This document shows positions 8,977-16,152 of a stretch of DNA of 38,420 nucleotides, piece after piece. The notes under the pieces are model-generated. The model had not been told where the DNA came from. It saw only the letters and a program-made list of their open reading frames with translations, and searched no databases. Every line of letters begins with the position of its first letter. Position 1 is the stretch's first letter. The translations under genes and the position numbers were made by a program. Source of the stretch: JAVBNU01 sp031551265 (GTDB lineage Bacteria > Cyanobacteriota > Vampirovibrionia > Gastranaerophilales > Gastranaerophilaceae); NCBI GenBank assembly GCA_031551265.1, contig JAVBNU010000021.1, positions 1 to 38,420 of the forward strand. The letters run 5' to 3'.

Positions 8977-9192
8977 TTATACATCCCTAGTCAAAACGCT
9001 TATGTCGACATCCAGCGCTTTCGCAATGTCTAGAACTTTTAGTATTGTTGGATTTTGACGCGCAGTCTCAATGTAACTGATAGTCGTGCGTGATGTGTCT
9101 ATCATCTCTGCAAGCTGTTCCTGGGAGATTTCTTTGCGTATTCGCTCAGCTTTGACATTCAGTCCAAGCGTCTTTAGTCTTTTGTTCCTCAT
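8977..9192 (-). CDS. Small XRE-family transcriptional regulator
   Basis: A 71-residue protein that is essentially one Cro/CI-type helix-turn-helix. LNVKAERIRKEISQEQLAEM is the first pair of helices, IDTSRTTISYIETARQNPT holds the recognition helix, and LDIAKALDVDISVLTRD closes the fold. No sensor or oligomerisation domain is attached, like the small regulators of Firmicutes and temperate phages. It is monocistronic on the minus strand, its stop 8 nt from the end of the gamma gene, and it diverges from a consensus promoter and candidate small RNA at 9210-9346. It may control that transcript or itself. Target unknown. Confidence 0.85.
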   Translation of the reverse strand: MRNKRLKTLGLNVKAERIRKEISQEQLAEMIDTSRTTISYIETARQNPTILKVLDIAKALDVDISVLTRDV

Positions 9193-9209
9193 ATCTCTAT
9201 TTTATTTTC

Positions 9210-9238
9210 TTGACAGAAGTTTTGCTATTAGATATAAT
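9210..9238 (+). promoter_or_regulatory. Consensus sigma-70 promoter
   Basis: TTGACA (9210-9215), a 17-nt spacer and TATAAT (9233-9238): both hexamers match consensus exactly. It points away from the XRE gene into a region with no coding gene on that strand before the terminator-like hairpin at 9314-9336. Confidence 0.75.
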
Positions 9239-9243
9239 AAGTA

Positions 9244-9346
9244 TTACGTTAGATATATTTAATATTTGTTAAATAAACCTTCTAACAAGGCTATGCAAAA
9301 GTGATAAGAGTTAGCACCTGAGAATATTTCAGGTGCATTTTAATTT
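9244..9346 (+). ncRNA. Candidate small RNA of about 100 nt
   Basis: A consensus promoter ends at 9238, so transcription should begin near 9244. Within the transcript TTGTTA (9266-9271) pairs with TAACAA (9283-9288), leaving an AACCTTC-containing loop. The RNA ends with GCACCTGA (9314-9321) pairing TCAGGTGC (9329-9336), followed by ATTTTAATTT, a plausible intrinsic terminator although the T run is interrupted. The only ATG inside gives a three-codon frame. The exposed CCTTC could pair with ribosome sites (inference). No known RNA family recognised. Confidence 0.55.
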
Positions 9347-9360
9347 AGAAATGTAAAAAG

Positions 9361-9598
9361 GGTGCGCTCACCAGCGCACCAACATTATTTTCGTGCGTGG
9401 GACGCACCCTGCATTTCTTTCTCGTCACTCCACGACATCAGATGTTGAATTATACACTAAGCCGCAAATAAGTGGAGTATCGTGTTTGCGATATGCCGCT
9501 TGCATTCGTTTCAAAAACTACACAACGCTCAATGTCACGGCATGACAGGAGGGTGGGCTGCCCACTATCATGAATCATTGTGGTGCGTGAAACGCACC
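9361..9598. repeat. Dense patch of palindromic repeats
   Basis: GGTGCGC-TCACCA-GCGCACC (9361-9380), GTGCGT-GGG-ACGCAC (9393-9407), GGGTGGGC-TGCCCAC (9551-9566) and GGTGCGT-GAA-ACGCACC (9582-9598). With the candidate small RNA this accounts for most of the 533-bp stretch 9193-9725. The rest (about 9420-9540 and 9600-9725) shows a TCCGAAT/ATTCGGA inverted pair around 9635-9690 and no supported gene. Confidence 0.75.
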
Positions 9599-9725
9599 CT
9601 ACAACGTCATTCCACAACATACTATAGTGGGGGTAGAGATTCCGAATAATCACGAATAATACTCGTTGCAATGTTTCTTGATTCGGAAGGACGTATGGAT
9701 TTTAGTATAAGCTATACTCATCAAT

Positions 9726-11324
9726 TTACACTACTTTTGAATAATCGCTGCCGCCAACGATGCGCAGGTGGCGTGTGTCACCTTCGCCGATGCTTTCGCT
9801 TTCAAGATTGTGCTGTTCAACCAGCTCGTGTTGAAGCTTTCTTATATGTTGGCTTTGCGGCGCTAGATCAACATCTGCTGCGCCTTCTTTGATTTTTTTA
9901 ATAGCTTCTTTCACTTCATCGAGCGCTTTTTCGGTTTCATCACAGTATCCTTGGATTGTCTCATTCGCTTCATCTTCGAGTTTCAGCGCTTCTTTCATTA
10001 CTTTTTGAATTTGCGCCATTGAATTTGAGCGAATAAAATGTACAGGTATGCGATAGTCGTTAGCTGTGCTCAGAATCTTGGAGCCGCCTTTGGCAAATGT
10101 TTTGTGGACGATTACGATGTCTGCATCCTCGACATTTTTTGTGATTTCACAATTCAAGTCAAGTCGTTCGATAATTTTGTCCACAATTGAGCGGCTGATT
10201 GCGTAAATGTATATTTTTTTGAAAGCTTTTACTTTGTTGACGTAGTCCTGGCGCGAGAATGAAAATTTCAGACACTCTGATGGTGTCGCGGCTTTATCGT
10301 CAAGCTTGTTAATTTTATCCATTAAATTGAGTGGCTTGTTCTCGTATGTTCCGTCAATTTTTCTGATTTCAGGACGTATTGGCCAGCCACGGAGAATATA
10401 ATCTACAGCCTCAGCTGTATTTTTGTATACAGCTAAAGTGTTGCGGTCTATGATTTCGATAACCATATCGAAAGTTGGCTGTTTTTCACGCTCTAGGACA
10501 GTTTTTTGAGTAGCACGGCGTTTAGCCTCATCATCACCGAGCGTAACTGATGCTATACCACCGACCAAATCCGAAAGGACAGGGTTTTTGATTAAGTTCT
10601 CAAGTGAGTTACCGTGAGCTGTCGCAATAAGCATAACGCCGCGTTCAGCGATAGTTCTCGCTGCTTGTGCTTCGGCTTCAGTACCGATTTCGTCAACCAC
10701 AATTACTTGTGGAGTATGGTTTTCAACCGCTTCAATCATAATATCTTTTTGGTATTCAGGCTGACGTACCTGCATTCTGCGCGCTTTGCCGATTGCCGGG
10801 TGTGGCGTGTCACCATCACCTGCAATTTCATTCGAGGTATCGACAATTACAAGTCGTTTATTCAAATCATTGGCAATAAGCCGCGAAATTTCTCTTAATT
10901 TTGTTGTTTTACCAACGCCGGGTCTGCCTAAAAACAGTATACTTTTGCCTTGAATAATAAAATCTTTAATACAATCTATCGTTCCTGTGATAACGCGTCC
11001 AATCCTGCAGGTGAGTCCGACGGTCTTACCCTGACGGTTTTTGATGGCACTAATTCTGTGCAAAGTGCCCGGAATACCCGAACGATTATCGTTTGTAAAT
11101 TCCTGAATCCTGCTAGTTACACACTTGATGTCGTCTTCGACAATATAATCCTTACCAATATAATCTATAGCTCCGTCTGAGTATCGTATCTCTGCTGCCC
11201 GGCCCAAATCCAAGACTATTTCTATTGCGTCATTCAAACGTTCGTAGTTGAGATGTTTCTGTAGTTTCGGCGGTAAAATCTCAATTAACCTGTCCAGGTC
11301 ACTGTGAAATTGTACTTTATCCAT
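9726..11324 (-). CDS. Ycf45-like AAA ATPase with C-terminal R3H motif
   Basis: A 532-residue P-loop ATPase of the SpoIIIAA/Ycf45 family, typical of Cyanobacteria and algal plastids. Walker A is GRPGVGKTT at 133-141. TSNEIAGDGDTPHP follows, then Walker B VIVVDEIGTEAEA at about 187-199 and the sensor region MLIATAHGNSLENL. The C-terminal end has RKLQH (495-499), the R-x3-H signature of the R3H single-stranded nucleic-acid-binding domain. It probably binds RNA or single-stranded DNA in the cytoplasm; the role is unsettled even in Cyanobacteria. The start follows AAAGGATAAC. An extended -10 promoter lies about 77 nt upstream. Confidence 0.9.
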   Translation of the reverse strand: MDKVQFHSDLDRLIEILPPKLQKHLNYERLNDAIEIVLDLGRAAEIRYSDGAIDYIGKDYIVEDDIKCVTSRIQEFTNDNRSGIPGTLHRISAIKNRQGKTVGLTCRIGRVITGTIDCIKDFIIQGKSILFLGRPGVGKTTKLREISRLIANDLNKRLVIVDTSNEIAGDGDTPHPAIGKARRMQVRQPEYQKDIMIEAVENHTPQVIVVDEIGTEAEAQAARTIAERGVMLIATAHGNSLENLIKNPVLSDLVGGIASVTLGDDEAKRRATQKTVLEREKQPTFDMVIEIIDRNTLAVYKNTAEAVDYILRGWPIRPEIRKIDGTYENKPLNLMDKINKLDDKAATPSECLKFSFSRQDYVNKVKAFKKIYIYAISRSIVDKIIERLDLNCEITKNVEDADIVIVHKTFAKGGSKILSTANDYRIPVHFIRSNSMAQIQKVMKEALKLEDEANETIQGYCDETEKALDEVKEAIKKIKEGAADVDLAPQSQHIRKLQHELVEQHNLESESIGEGDTRHLRIVGGSDYSKVV

Positions 11325-11400
11325 GTTATCCTTTCGATTTATGTATAAACTTTATATCTTATGGCATTGACCTCCGCGTTCATATTCTTTATCTATTTAT

Positions 11401-11409
11401 ATTATAACA
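11401..11409 (-). promoter_or_regulatory. Extended -10 promoter for the Ycf45-like gene
   Basis: On the minus strand TG-T-TATAAT (11409 down to 11401), about 77 nt before the ATG at 11324. No good -35 was identified, as is usual for extended -10 promoters. This is part of a 494-bp gene-free stretch (11325-11818) that otherwise holds AT-rich DNA and the repeats at 11579-11725 and 11766-11789. Confidence 0.45.
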
Positions 11410-11578
11410 TTTATTATAAATTTATTCATGTTTATCCTACTAATGGTGTAGTAAAACTTTACATTACTTTATAAAAACAATTTTACCCGTAATCCACTGA
11501 GATAAATATTATTCGCTAGTCTAATTCATGAAGGCAATATATTTTTTGAGAACTTGGGAAAAAATATATATAAGTCAT

Positions 11579-11725
11579 GTCACCCTGAAACATGTAGCAC
11601 TTAGTCACAAGATAGCCGTTAATGTTCAGGGTCTGTCGGATAATTGTGCTCATTCATAGTTAATCTGACAGATGCTGAACACATTCGCTACAAGAATAAT
11701 ACAACATTTGGTGCTTCAGCATGAC
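11579..11725. repeat. MITE-like repeat with GTCA-CCTGAA ends (copy 1)
   Basis: It starts GTCACCCTGAA and ends TTCAGCATGAC, imperfect terminal inverted repeats. The interior contains GTTAATGTTCAGG then GTCTGTCGGAT. A second element at 16002-16107 shares the interior (GTTAATGTTCGG, then CTGTCGGAT) and the same kind of ends. Roughly 105-150 bp with no coding capacity. Confidence 0.65.
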
Positions 11726-11765
11726 AAAGCATTTACTGTTACAGACCAACGAACAAGGAGCAAAG

Positions 11766-11789
11766 TAGGGTGGGCTCGCCAGCCCACCA
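11766..11789. repeat. Palindromic repeat (GTGGGC family)
   Basis: TAGGGTGGGCT-CGCC-AGCCCACC followed by AGAAAAACATTCAC. The AAAAACATTGAC-like tail also follows copies at 4292 and 7810, so the mobile unit may be longer than the palindrome. Confidence 0.7.
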
Positions 11790-11818
11790 GAAAAACATTC
11801 ACTAAAAAGGAGAAAAAC

Positions 11819-12382
11819 ATGATAAAAATAAGCAATAAATGCGGTATGCTTCTGGCAGAGTCCCTCGGGTTAATAATTTTAGGGATACTTTGTTTAATCA
11901 ATCCATTTGCCACAACGATGGCATTCCCGGTATTTTTAGCAGGGATTTTGGCTCTGGGCGGGCTTATACAATTGTTGCGCTCGTTTGCGCTGAGGCACAA
12001 TAAAAAAGCGTTTTCAATTTCTATATTTTCATCATTATTAGCAATTTTGGTCGGGGTTTTATTATTTAAATATCAAACTGTAAGTATTTCAATGATTACT
12101 TGTTTAATGATTGCATACTTGTGTTTTGACGGCATTGCAAGAATGTTTTTCAGTTCTCATTTCCATCATACAATGTCGTGGCAGTTAGTTATGTTAAGCG
12201 GATTTTTCAGCCTTGCGCTTGGCCTGATTCTGATGATGTCATTGCCAACATCATCATTTTACACAATAGGTTTGCTACTTGGTGTCAGTATGATTGTGTT
12301 TGGCATCTCAATGTTTATCATGTCAATTGAAATGAAAGTTTGCAATTTTATCGAAATAGAAAATCCGCCCGAGAATTCTTGA
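11819..12382 (+). CDS. DUF308/HdeD-family membrane protein
   Basis: A 187-residue integral membrane protein with about six hydrophobic segments in the HdeD/DUF308 pattern: LGLIILGILCLINPFATT, FPVFLAGILALGGLIQLL, FSSLLAILVGVLLF, MITCLMIAYLCFDGIARM, LSGFFSLALGLILMM and IGLLLGVSMIVFGISMFIM. In Enterobacteria HdeD is linked to acid resistance; in other groups the role is unknown. An in-frame start at 11672 would add 49 residues encoded by repeat DNA. The ATG at 11819 with AAAAAGGAGAAAAAC is far better. Nothing nearby points to a pathway. Confidence 0.85.
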   Translation: MIKISNKCGMLLAESLGLIILGILCLINPFATTMAFPVFLAGILALGGLIQLLRSFALRHNKKAFSISIFSSLLAILVGVLLFKYQTVSISMITCLMIAYLCFDGIARMFFSSHFHHTMSWQLVMLSGFFSLALGLILMMSLPTSSFYTIGLLLGVSMIVFGISMFIMSIEMKVCNFIEIENPPENS

Positions 12383-12486
12383 TAAAAATGTTTAATTTTT
12401 ATTACTTGTTTGGTCTTTTTCGTGCCCCAAAATAATTTTGATGATAGAATATTAATAATCAGATGCAAAGGGAATAACTAAGCTTA

Positions 12487-14412
12487 ATGAGTAAGAGAAC
12501 GCTATCGGTATTGTTTTTTATATGTAGTATAGCCTTTGGGTTTATTTCTGCTGCGTTTGCGATTGAGAATGAGTACCAAAATAATCTTAATAATGTTGAT
12601 GTCAAAAAAACAGGTGATAATAACCTAAATGTGACGATTTATACGGATACACCGTATAAAGAGCCGCTAAAAGTAATCCAAAAAAGCCCTAATCAATACG
12701 TTTTATTGCTGCCCGAAACGAGCACCTCTACATCGGCAGCTAATGTGGCCAAAAGCATAAAAAGTCAAGCCGGTGATGTTGTTCAAGATGTTGAACTGCA
12801 ACATTATCCCTACCCTAATTCTAACGCGAATAACGGATATACAAAAGTAACGATAACTACCAATCAGCCCGTAGGCATTGCAGCGTGCGCTCAAACGCAA
12901 ACCCAGGCGCCAAGTGTGCGTCCGACTATGAGACCGCCAGCAATTGAGCGTTACAACCCAAGTGCAACAGCCACGGAAACGCCAAAAACTGTTAAAAAAG
13001 CTGCAGCTGCTCCTGCTGCTACACTACCGAAGCAAGCTGTAAAACAAGAAGCTGCACCAAAAAAACGTTATGACAATAAATATACTCAAAAGCAGCCTGT
13101 GAAAAAAGCTGCTGTTGCACCTCAGCCGATTAAGCAACCTGAACCCGTAAAACAGGCAGTTCCGCCTAAACCTGAGGCGCCTGCTCCAACTGAAAATACA
13201 GCTGTAGCGCCCTCTAATGCTATTGAGGAAACAGCAAAAACCGGCACAAATTCAGGTGTTGCAGCAGAGCTGCAAGCTGAGACCCAAACACCACCACTGC
13301 CTACCATTGAATACGAAAAAGTTGTTGATAACAATATGAAAGGCAGCTGGAGAGAGCAGAACGAGAACGTTTTGCTGGTTGTACTTCTGGCTTTGCTGAC
13401 CCCGATGGTTATAGTTATGTTGAGAATAAAAACTTCAACTAAAAAAGATAAAAATGTTATCTCAAGACCGCCTGTACCCCGTAAAATTCGTAAAAGAATT
13501 GCTAACCCATCTCCTAAACAGGCCGCAATGCTTAACATAATGGATAATTCAAACATCAGCTGGCAAGAGCGCTATACGATGATGAAAAAACATGAATTAG
13601 ATGAGCTGGAGCAAAATTTAAAAAAAGAATTAACTGATGAAGATATCAGGATGATAAACCGCAGACACCAGCCAAAAAAAGACTTATATAGAGAGAATTA
13701 TTCCAAATTCCGTGCACAGTCTAAAATGAAGCCAAATGCGCCTGAACGCCGCGTTGAACCGACAGCGCCCGTTGTGAGTGAAGAAGATATTTTGAATGAT
13801 TTAATCCAAACCGATATGATGCAGGAACGCATAAACGCGCGTAGCAGCCACAATGCACAACAGGTATATTTTGATGAGGTTATGCAAGGCCGCGATGAAT
13901 CATCTTACAGAGACGCGTTGAGAAAAGCAAATGAAAAATTACCGTTAGTTGAAATCCCTGAGTCTCAAATTAACCGCCTAACTGGTATACGTGGTAATAT
14001 TTCGGAAGTGTTACCTATTGGCGATACGATATCGGTGCAAAAAGCAGTAGCCGTTAAGCAGACAACTGGAATAATTCAGCCTGTTGCCGCACCACAAGTT
14101 GAGATTTGTGCTCAACCAGCTTATGTCGAGGTTCAAGAGGTAAGCACCGAGCCTAGATTAATCAGCAAAGTTGAGATTGCTCCTGATAAAGGGTTTTATC
14201 TCACAAAATACGAAAATCAAGTCGCCTTAATAGGATATATTAGAAATAATGTATGTGTATTGAAAAAATTCGGGTATAGAGCAGTTAATTCACTGCAAGT
14301 GCGCCTGAATGAAAGAGGTATGGATAAGGATGTGTATATTGTCAAGGTTGACGGGTATAAAGCATTGGTCGATGTTAGCGAATACGAGATAAGTTTACAA
14401 ATAGAGCTTTAA
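12487..14412 (+). CDS. Large bitopic membrane protein with AMIN-like exported domain
   Basis: A 641-residue protein without a firm family match. Residues 1-26 form a signal-type hydrophobic segment ending ISAAFA. Residues 30-135 (NVDVKKTGDNNLNVTIYTDTP, then a beta-rich stretch) resemble AMIN-type domains that bind envelope or peptidoglycan partners. A long Pro/Ala/Lys-rich linker covers about 140-285. A membrane helix is at about 293-313 (LLVVLLALLTPMVIVML). The C-terminal half is basic and cytoplasmic if the topology is as drawn, ending in a compact beta-rich domain (YENQVALIGYIRNNVCVLKKF). It is followed after 4 nt by a solute-binding lipoprotein, so the two are probably co-transcribed. An envelope-spanning scaffold is possible (inference). 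Confidence 0.7.
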   Translation: MSKRTLSVLFFICSIAFGFISAAFAIENEYQNNLNNVDVKKTGDNNLNVTIYTDTPYKEPLKVIQKSPNQYVLLLPETSTSTSAANVAKSIKSQAGDVVQDVELQHYPYPNSNANNGYTKVTITTNQPVGIAACAQTQTQAPSVRPTMRPPAIERYNPSATATETPKTVKKAAAAPAATLPKQAVKQEAAPKKRYDNKYTQKQPVKKAAVAPQPIKQPEPVKQAVPPKPEAPAPTENTAVAPSNAIEETAKTGTNSGVAAELQAETQTPPLPTIEYEKVVDNNMKGSWREQNENVLLVVLLALLTPMVIVMLRIKTSTKKDKNVISRPPVPRKIRKRIANPSPKQAAMLNIMDNSNISWQERYTMMKKHELDELEQNLKKELTDEDIRMINRRHQPKKDLYRENYSKFRAQSKMKPNAPERRVEPTAPVVSEEDILNDLIQTDMMQERINARSSHNAQQVYFDEVMQGRDESSYRDALRKANEKLPLVEIPESQINRLTGIRGNISEVLPIGDTISVQKAVAVKQTTGIIQPVAAPQVEICAQPAYVEVQEVSTEPRLISKVEIAPDKGFYLTKYENQVALIGYIRNNVCVLKKFGYRAVNSLQVRLNERGMDKDVYIVKVDGYKALVDVSEYEISLQIEL

Positions 14413-14416
14413 GAAA

Positions 14417-15664
14417 ATGAAAAAAATAGCAGCAGTATTATTCCTGATTGTTATCTTAACTTCCGGTTGTAGGAAAAATGATACAAAAAATATCGTCAAA
14501 TTTATGAGCTGGGGGTCGAAAGCTGAAGTTGCCATTATAGAACCGATACTGGCTGATTTTGAAAAACAAAATCCGGATGCTAAGGTTGAATTTATACATG
14601 TACCACAAAATTATTTTCAGAAATTACATTTAATGTACGCTTCAAAAACTGAGCCGGATGTTATATTTATTAATAACATTTATTTTCCTGTATACTGCAA
14701 CGCTGGCAGACTTGAGAATTTATCGCCTTATTTTGAAACCGAAATTAAAAACAAAACATTCTTTAGAAACGCTACGCTTGCGTTTTCTGACAACGATAAA
14801 CTGTACGCAATCCCTCGTGATATTTCTAATATGGTTATTTATTATAACAAGGATTTGTTCGAGAAATATCATGTTCAATATCCTGAGCGAGATTGGACGA
14901 TGCAGAATATGCTTGAGACAGCCGGACAGCTGACGAAAGACGTTGATGGCGATGGGAAAACCGACATTTGGGGAATAAGCTACGACACCAAAATCGTGTA
15001 TTGGCTGCCGTATTTATTAAGCAATGGTGGCGGGATATTAGGTGAGAATGGCGAAATTATTATCAATTCGCCAAATAGTATTGAGAGCTTGCAGTTTTAT
15101 TCTGATTTAGCGAATAACTACCATGTTGCACCGACACAAATGGAATCATCTGCGCGCACTCAGGCGCAAATGTTTATAAACGGACAATTAGCTATGTACG
15201 TTGGCGGGCGCTGGAATGTACCGACATTCCGACGCGATGTAAAATTTGAATGGGATGTAATTAATTTTCCTCAAGGCTCCGAAGGATCTATAGTCTCTGC
15301 TGACGCGTCAGGCTGGGCGATTTCTAAAAGCTCAAAAAACAAAGAAAATGCCATCAAGTTAATAAAGTTTCTATCTTCAAAAGACTCTATTGCACGATTT
15401 ACGCTGAGCGGCTTAATAGTCCCTGCTCGATTTGACGTTGCATATGGCAGGTTTTTTATTGATACAAATCAGTCGCCCGACCAAGCCAAAATATTCTTAG
15501 ATATAATCGACGAATCAAAGCCCGTGTATTTCGGCAGTAACTATCGCGAAATTGAGGATATTTTGAATGTGGAGCTTGAAACGCTATTCCGTGGCGCCAA
15601 TCCCGCAACCATCGTGATCAACGAGCCGTTGGTAGAAAAATTAAAAAAACTATCCGAAATATGA
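14417..15664 (+). CDS. Family 1 extracellular solute-binding lipoprotein (sugar ABC type)
   Basis: A 415-residue periplasmic binding protein of the sugar ABC type. The N-terminus MKKIAAVLFLIVILTSGC has a lipobox (LTSGC), so the mature protein is lipid-anchored. IVKFMSWGSKAEVAIIEPIL, NPDAKVEFIHVP, KTEPDVIFI and YAIPRDISNMVIYYNKDLF are typical of lobe one. The DVDGDGKTDIWGI stretch and MFINGQLAMYVGGRWNVP are family hallmarks. No permease or ATPase gene lies nearby, so its transporter partners must be elsewhere. The likely ligand is an oligosaccharide or polyol (inference). The upstream ribosome site is weak, and translation may be coupled to the preceding gene. Confidence 0.9.
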   Translation: MKKIAAVLFLIVILTSGCRKNDTKNIVKFMSWGSKAEVAIIEPILADFEKQNPDAKVEFIHVPQNYFQKLHLMYASKTEPDVIFINNIYFPVYCNAGRLENLSPYFETEIKNKTFFRNATLAFSDNDKLYAIPRDISNMVIYYNKDLFEKYHVQYPERDWTMQNMLETAGQLTKDVDGDGKTDIWGISYDTKIVYWLPYLLSNGGGILGENGEIIINSPNSIESLQFYSDLANNYHVAPTQMESSARTQAQMFINGQLAMYVGGRWNVPTFRRDVKFEWDVINFPQGSEGSIVSADASGWAISKSSKNKENAIKLIKFLSSKDSIARFTLSGLIVPARFDVAYGRFFIDTNQSPDQAKIFLDIIDESKPVYFGSNYREIEDILNVELETLFRGANPATIVINEPLVEKLKKLSEI

Positions 15665-15706
15665 TATAATTTACAAGGAATTAGATAGAGTTATAAGGAG
15701 GAAGAT

Positions 15707-15946
15707 ATGGCTGAAGAAACTAATTTACTGGCGTCAATACCAAGAAGCTCAACAGAACAGCTGCAAATCGCCATCAACGAATACAAAGGCAAAAAGTATT
15801 TGGATTTAAGAATTTTTTATACAACCGATGATGGCGCAAGCTGGAATCCAACGAAAAAAGGCGTGACTGTTTCACCCGATAATTTGGAGCTCTTGAAAGA
15901 AACTATTGACCAAGCAATCGCGGAATTATGCCCTGACGAAGGATAA
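15707..15946 (+). CDS. PC4/YdbC-like transcriptional coactivator domain protein
   Basis: A 79-residue protein consisting of one PC4-like domain. LQIAINEYKGKKYLDLRIFY is the beta-sheet, TTDDGASWNPTKKGVTVSPD the loop and strand, and NLELLKETIDQAIAEL the C-terminal helix. The family (eukaryotic PC4, bacterial YdbC) binds single-stranded DNA as dimers through the concave sheet. The start has a near-perfect AAGGAGG site and a TATAAT-like sequence just after the preceding gene, so it may have its own promoter. A role in transcription or repair is likely from the fold. Confidence 0.8.
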   Translation: MAEETNLLASIPRSSTEQLQIAINEYKGKKYLDLRIFYTTDDGASWNPTKKGVTVSPDNLELLKETIDQAIAELCPDEG

Positions 15947-16139
15947 TGCTCGCAATGACAAGCTCGTAGGGTGCATCGGCTTGCAACGCAATGAGCATCG
16001 CGTCATGCCGAAGCGCTAAGTATAGTATTAATAAATTGCTCGTTAATGTTCGGCATCTGTCGGATTAACTAACCAAACAATCTCATCATCAAGTGTTTCA
16101 GGGTGACAACAATGAAATGTAGGGCATACCTGCCTACCA
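15947..16139. repeat. Repeat-filled gap before priA, including a MITE-like element (copy 2)
   Basis: It contains CTCGCAATGACA (15949-15960), a degenerate GTAGGGTGC unit near 15966, the GTCATGCCGAA ... TTCAGGGTGAC element at 16002-16107 (partner of 11579-11725), and GTAGGGCATACCTGCCTACC at about 16119-16138. The last unit ends about 14 nt before the priA start. Confidence 0.65.
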
Positions 16140-16152
16140 ATAGCAAAAAATT

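Noticed and set aside
9420..9725. Gene in the remaining gap between the small RNA and the Ycf45-like gene
   Set aside because: The open frames there are made of repeats or lack a ribosome site.
11672..11818. Longer start for the DUF308 protein
   Set aside because: The added segment comes from repeat DNA; AAAAAGGAG before the ATG at 11819 decides the start.
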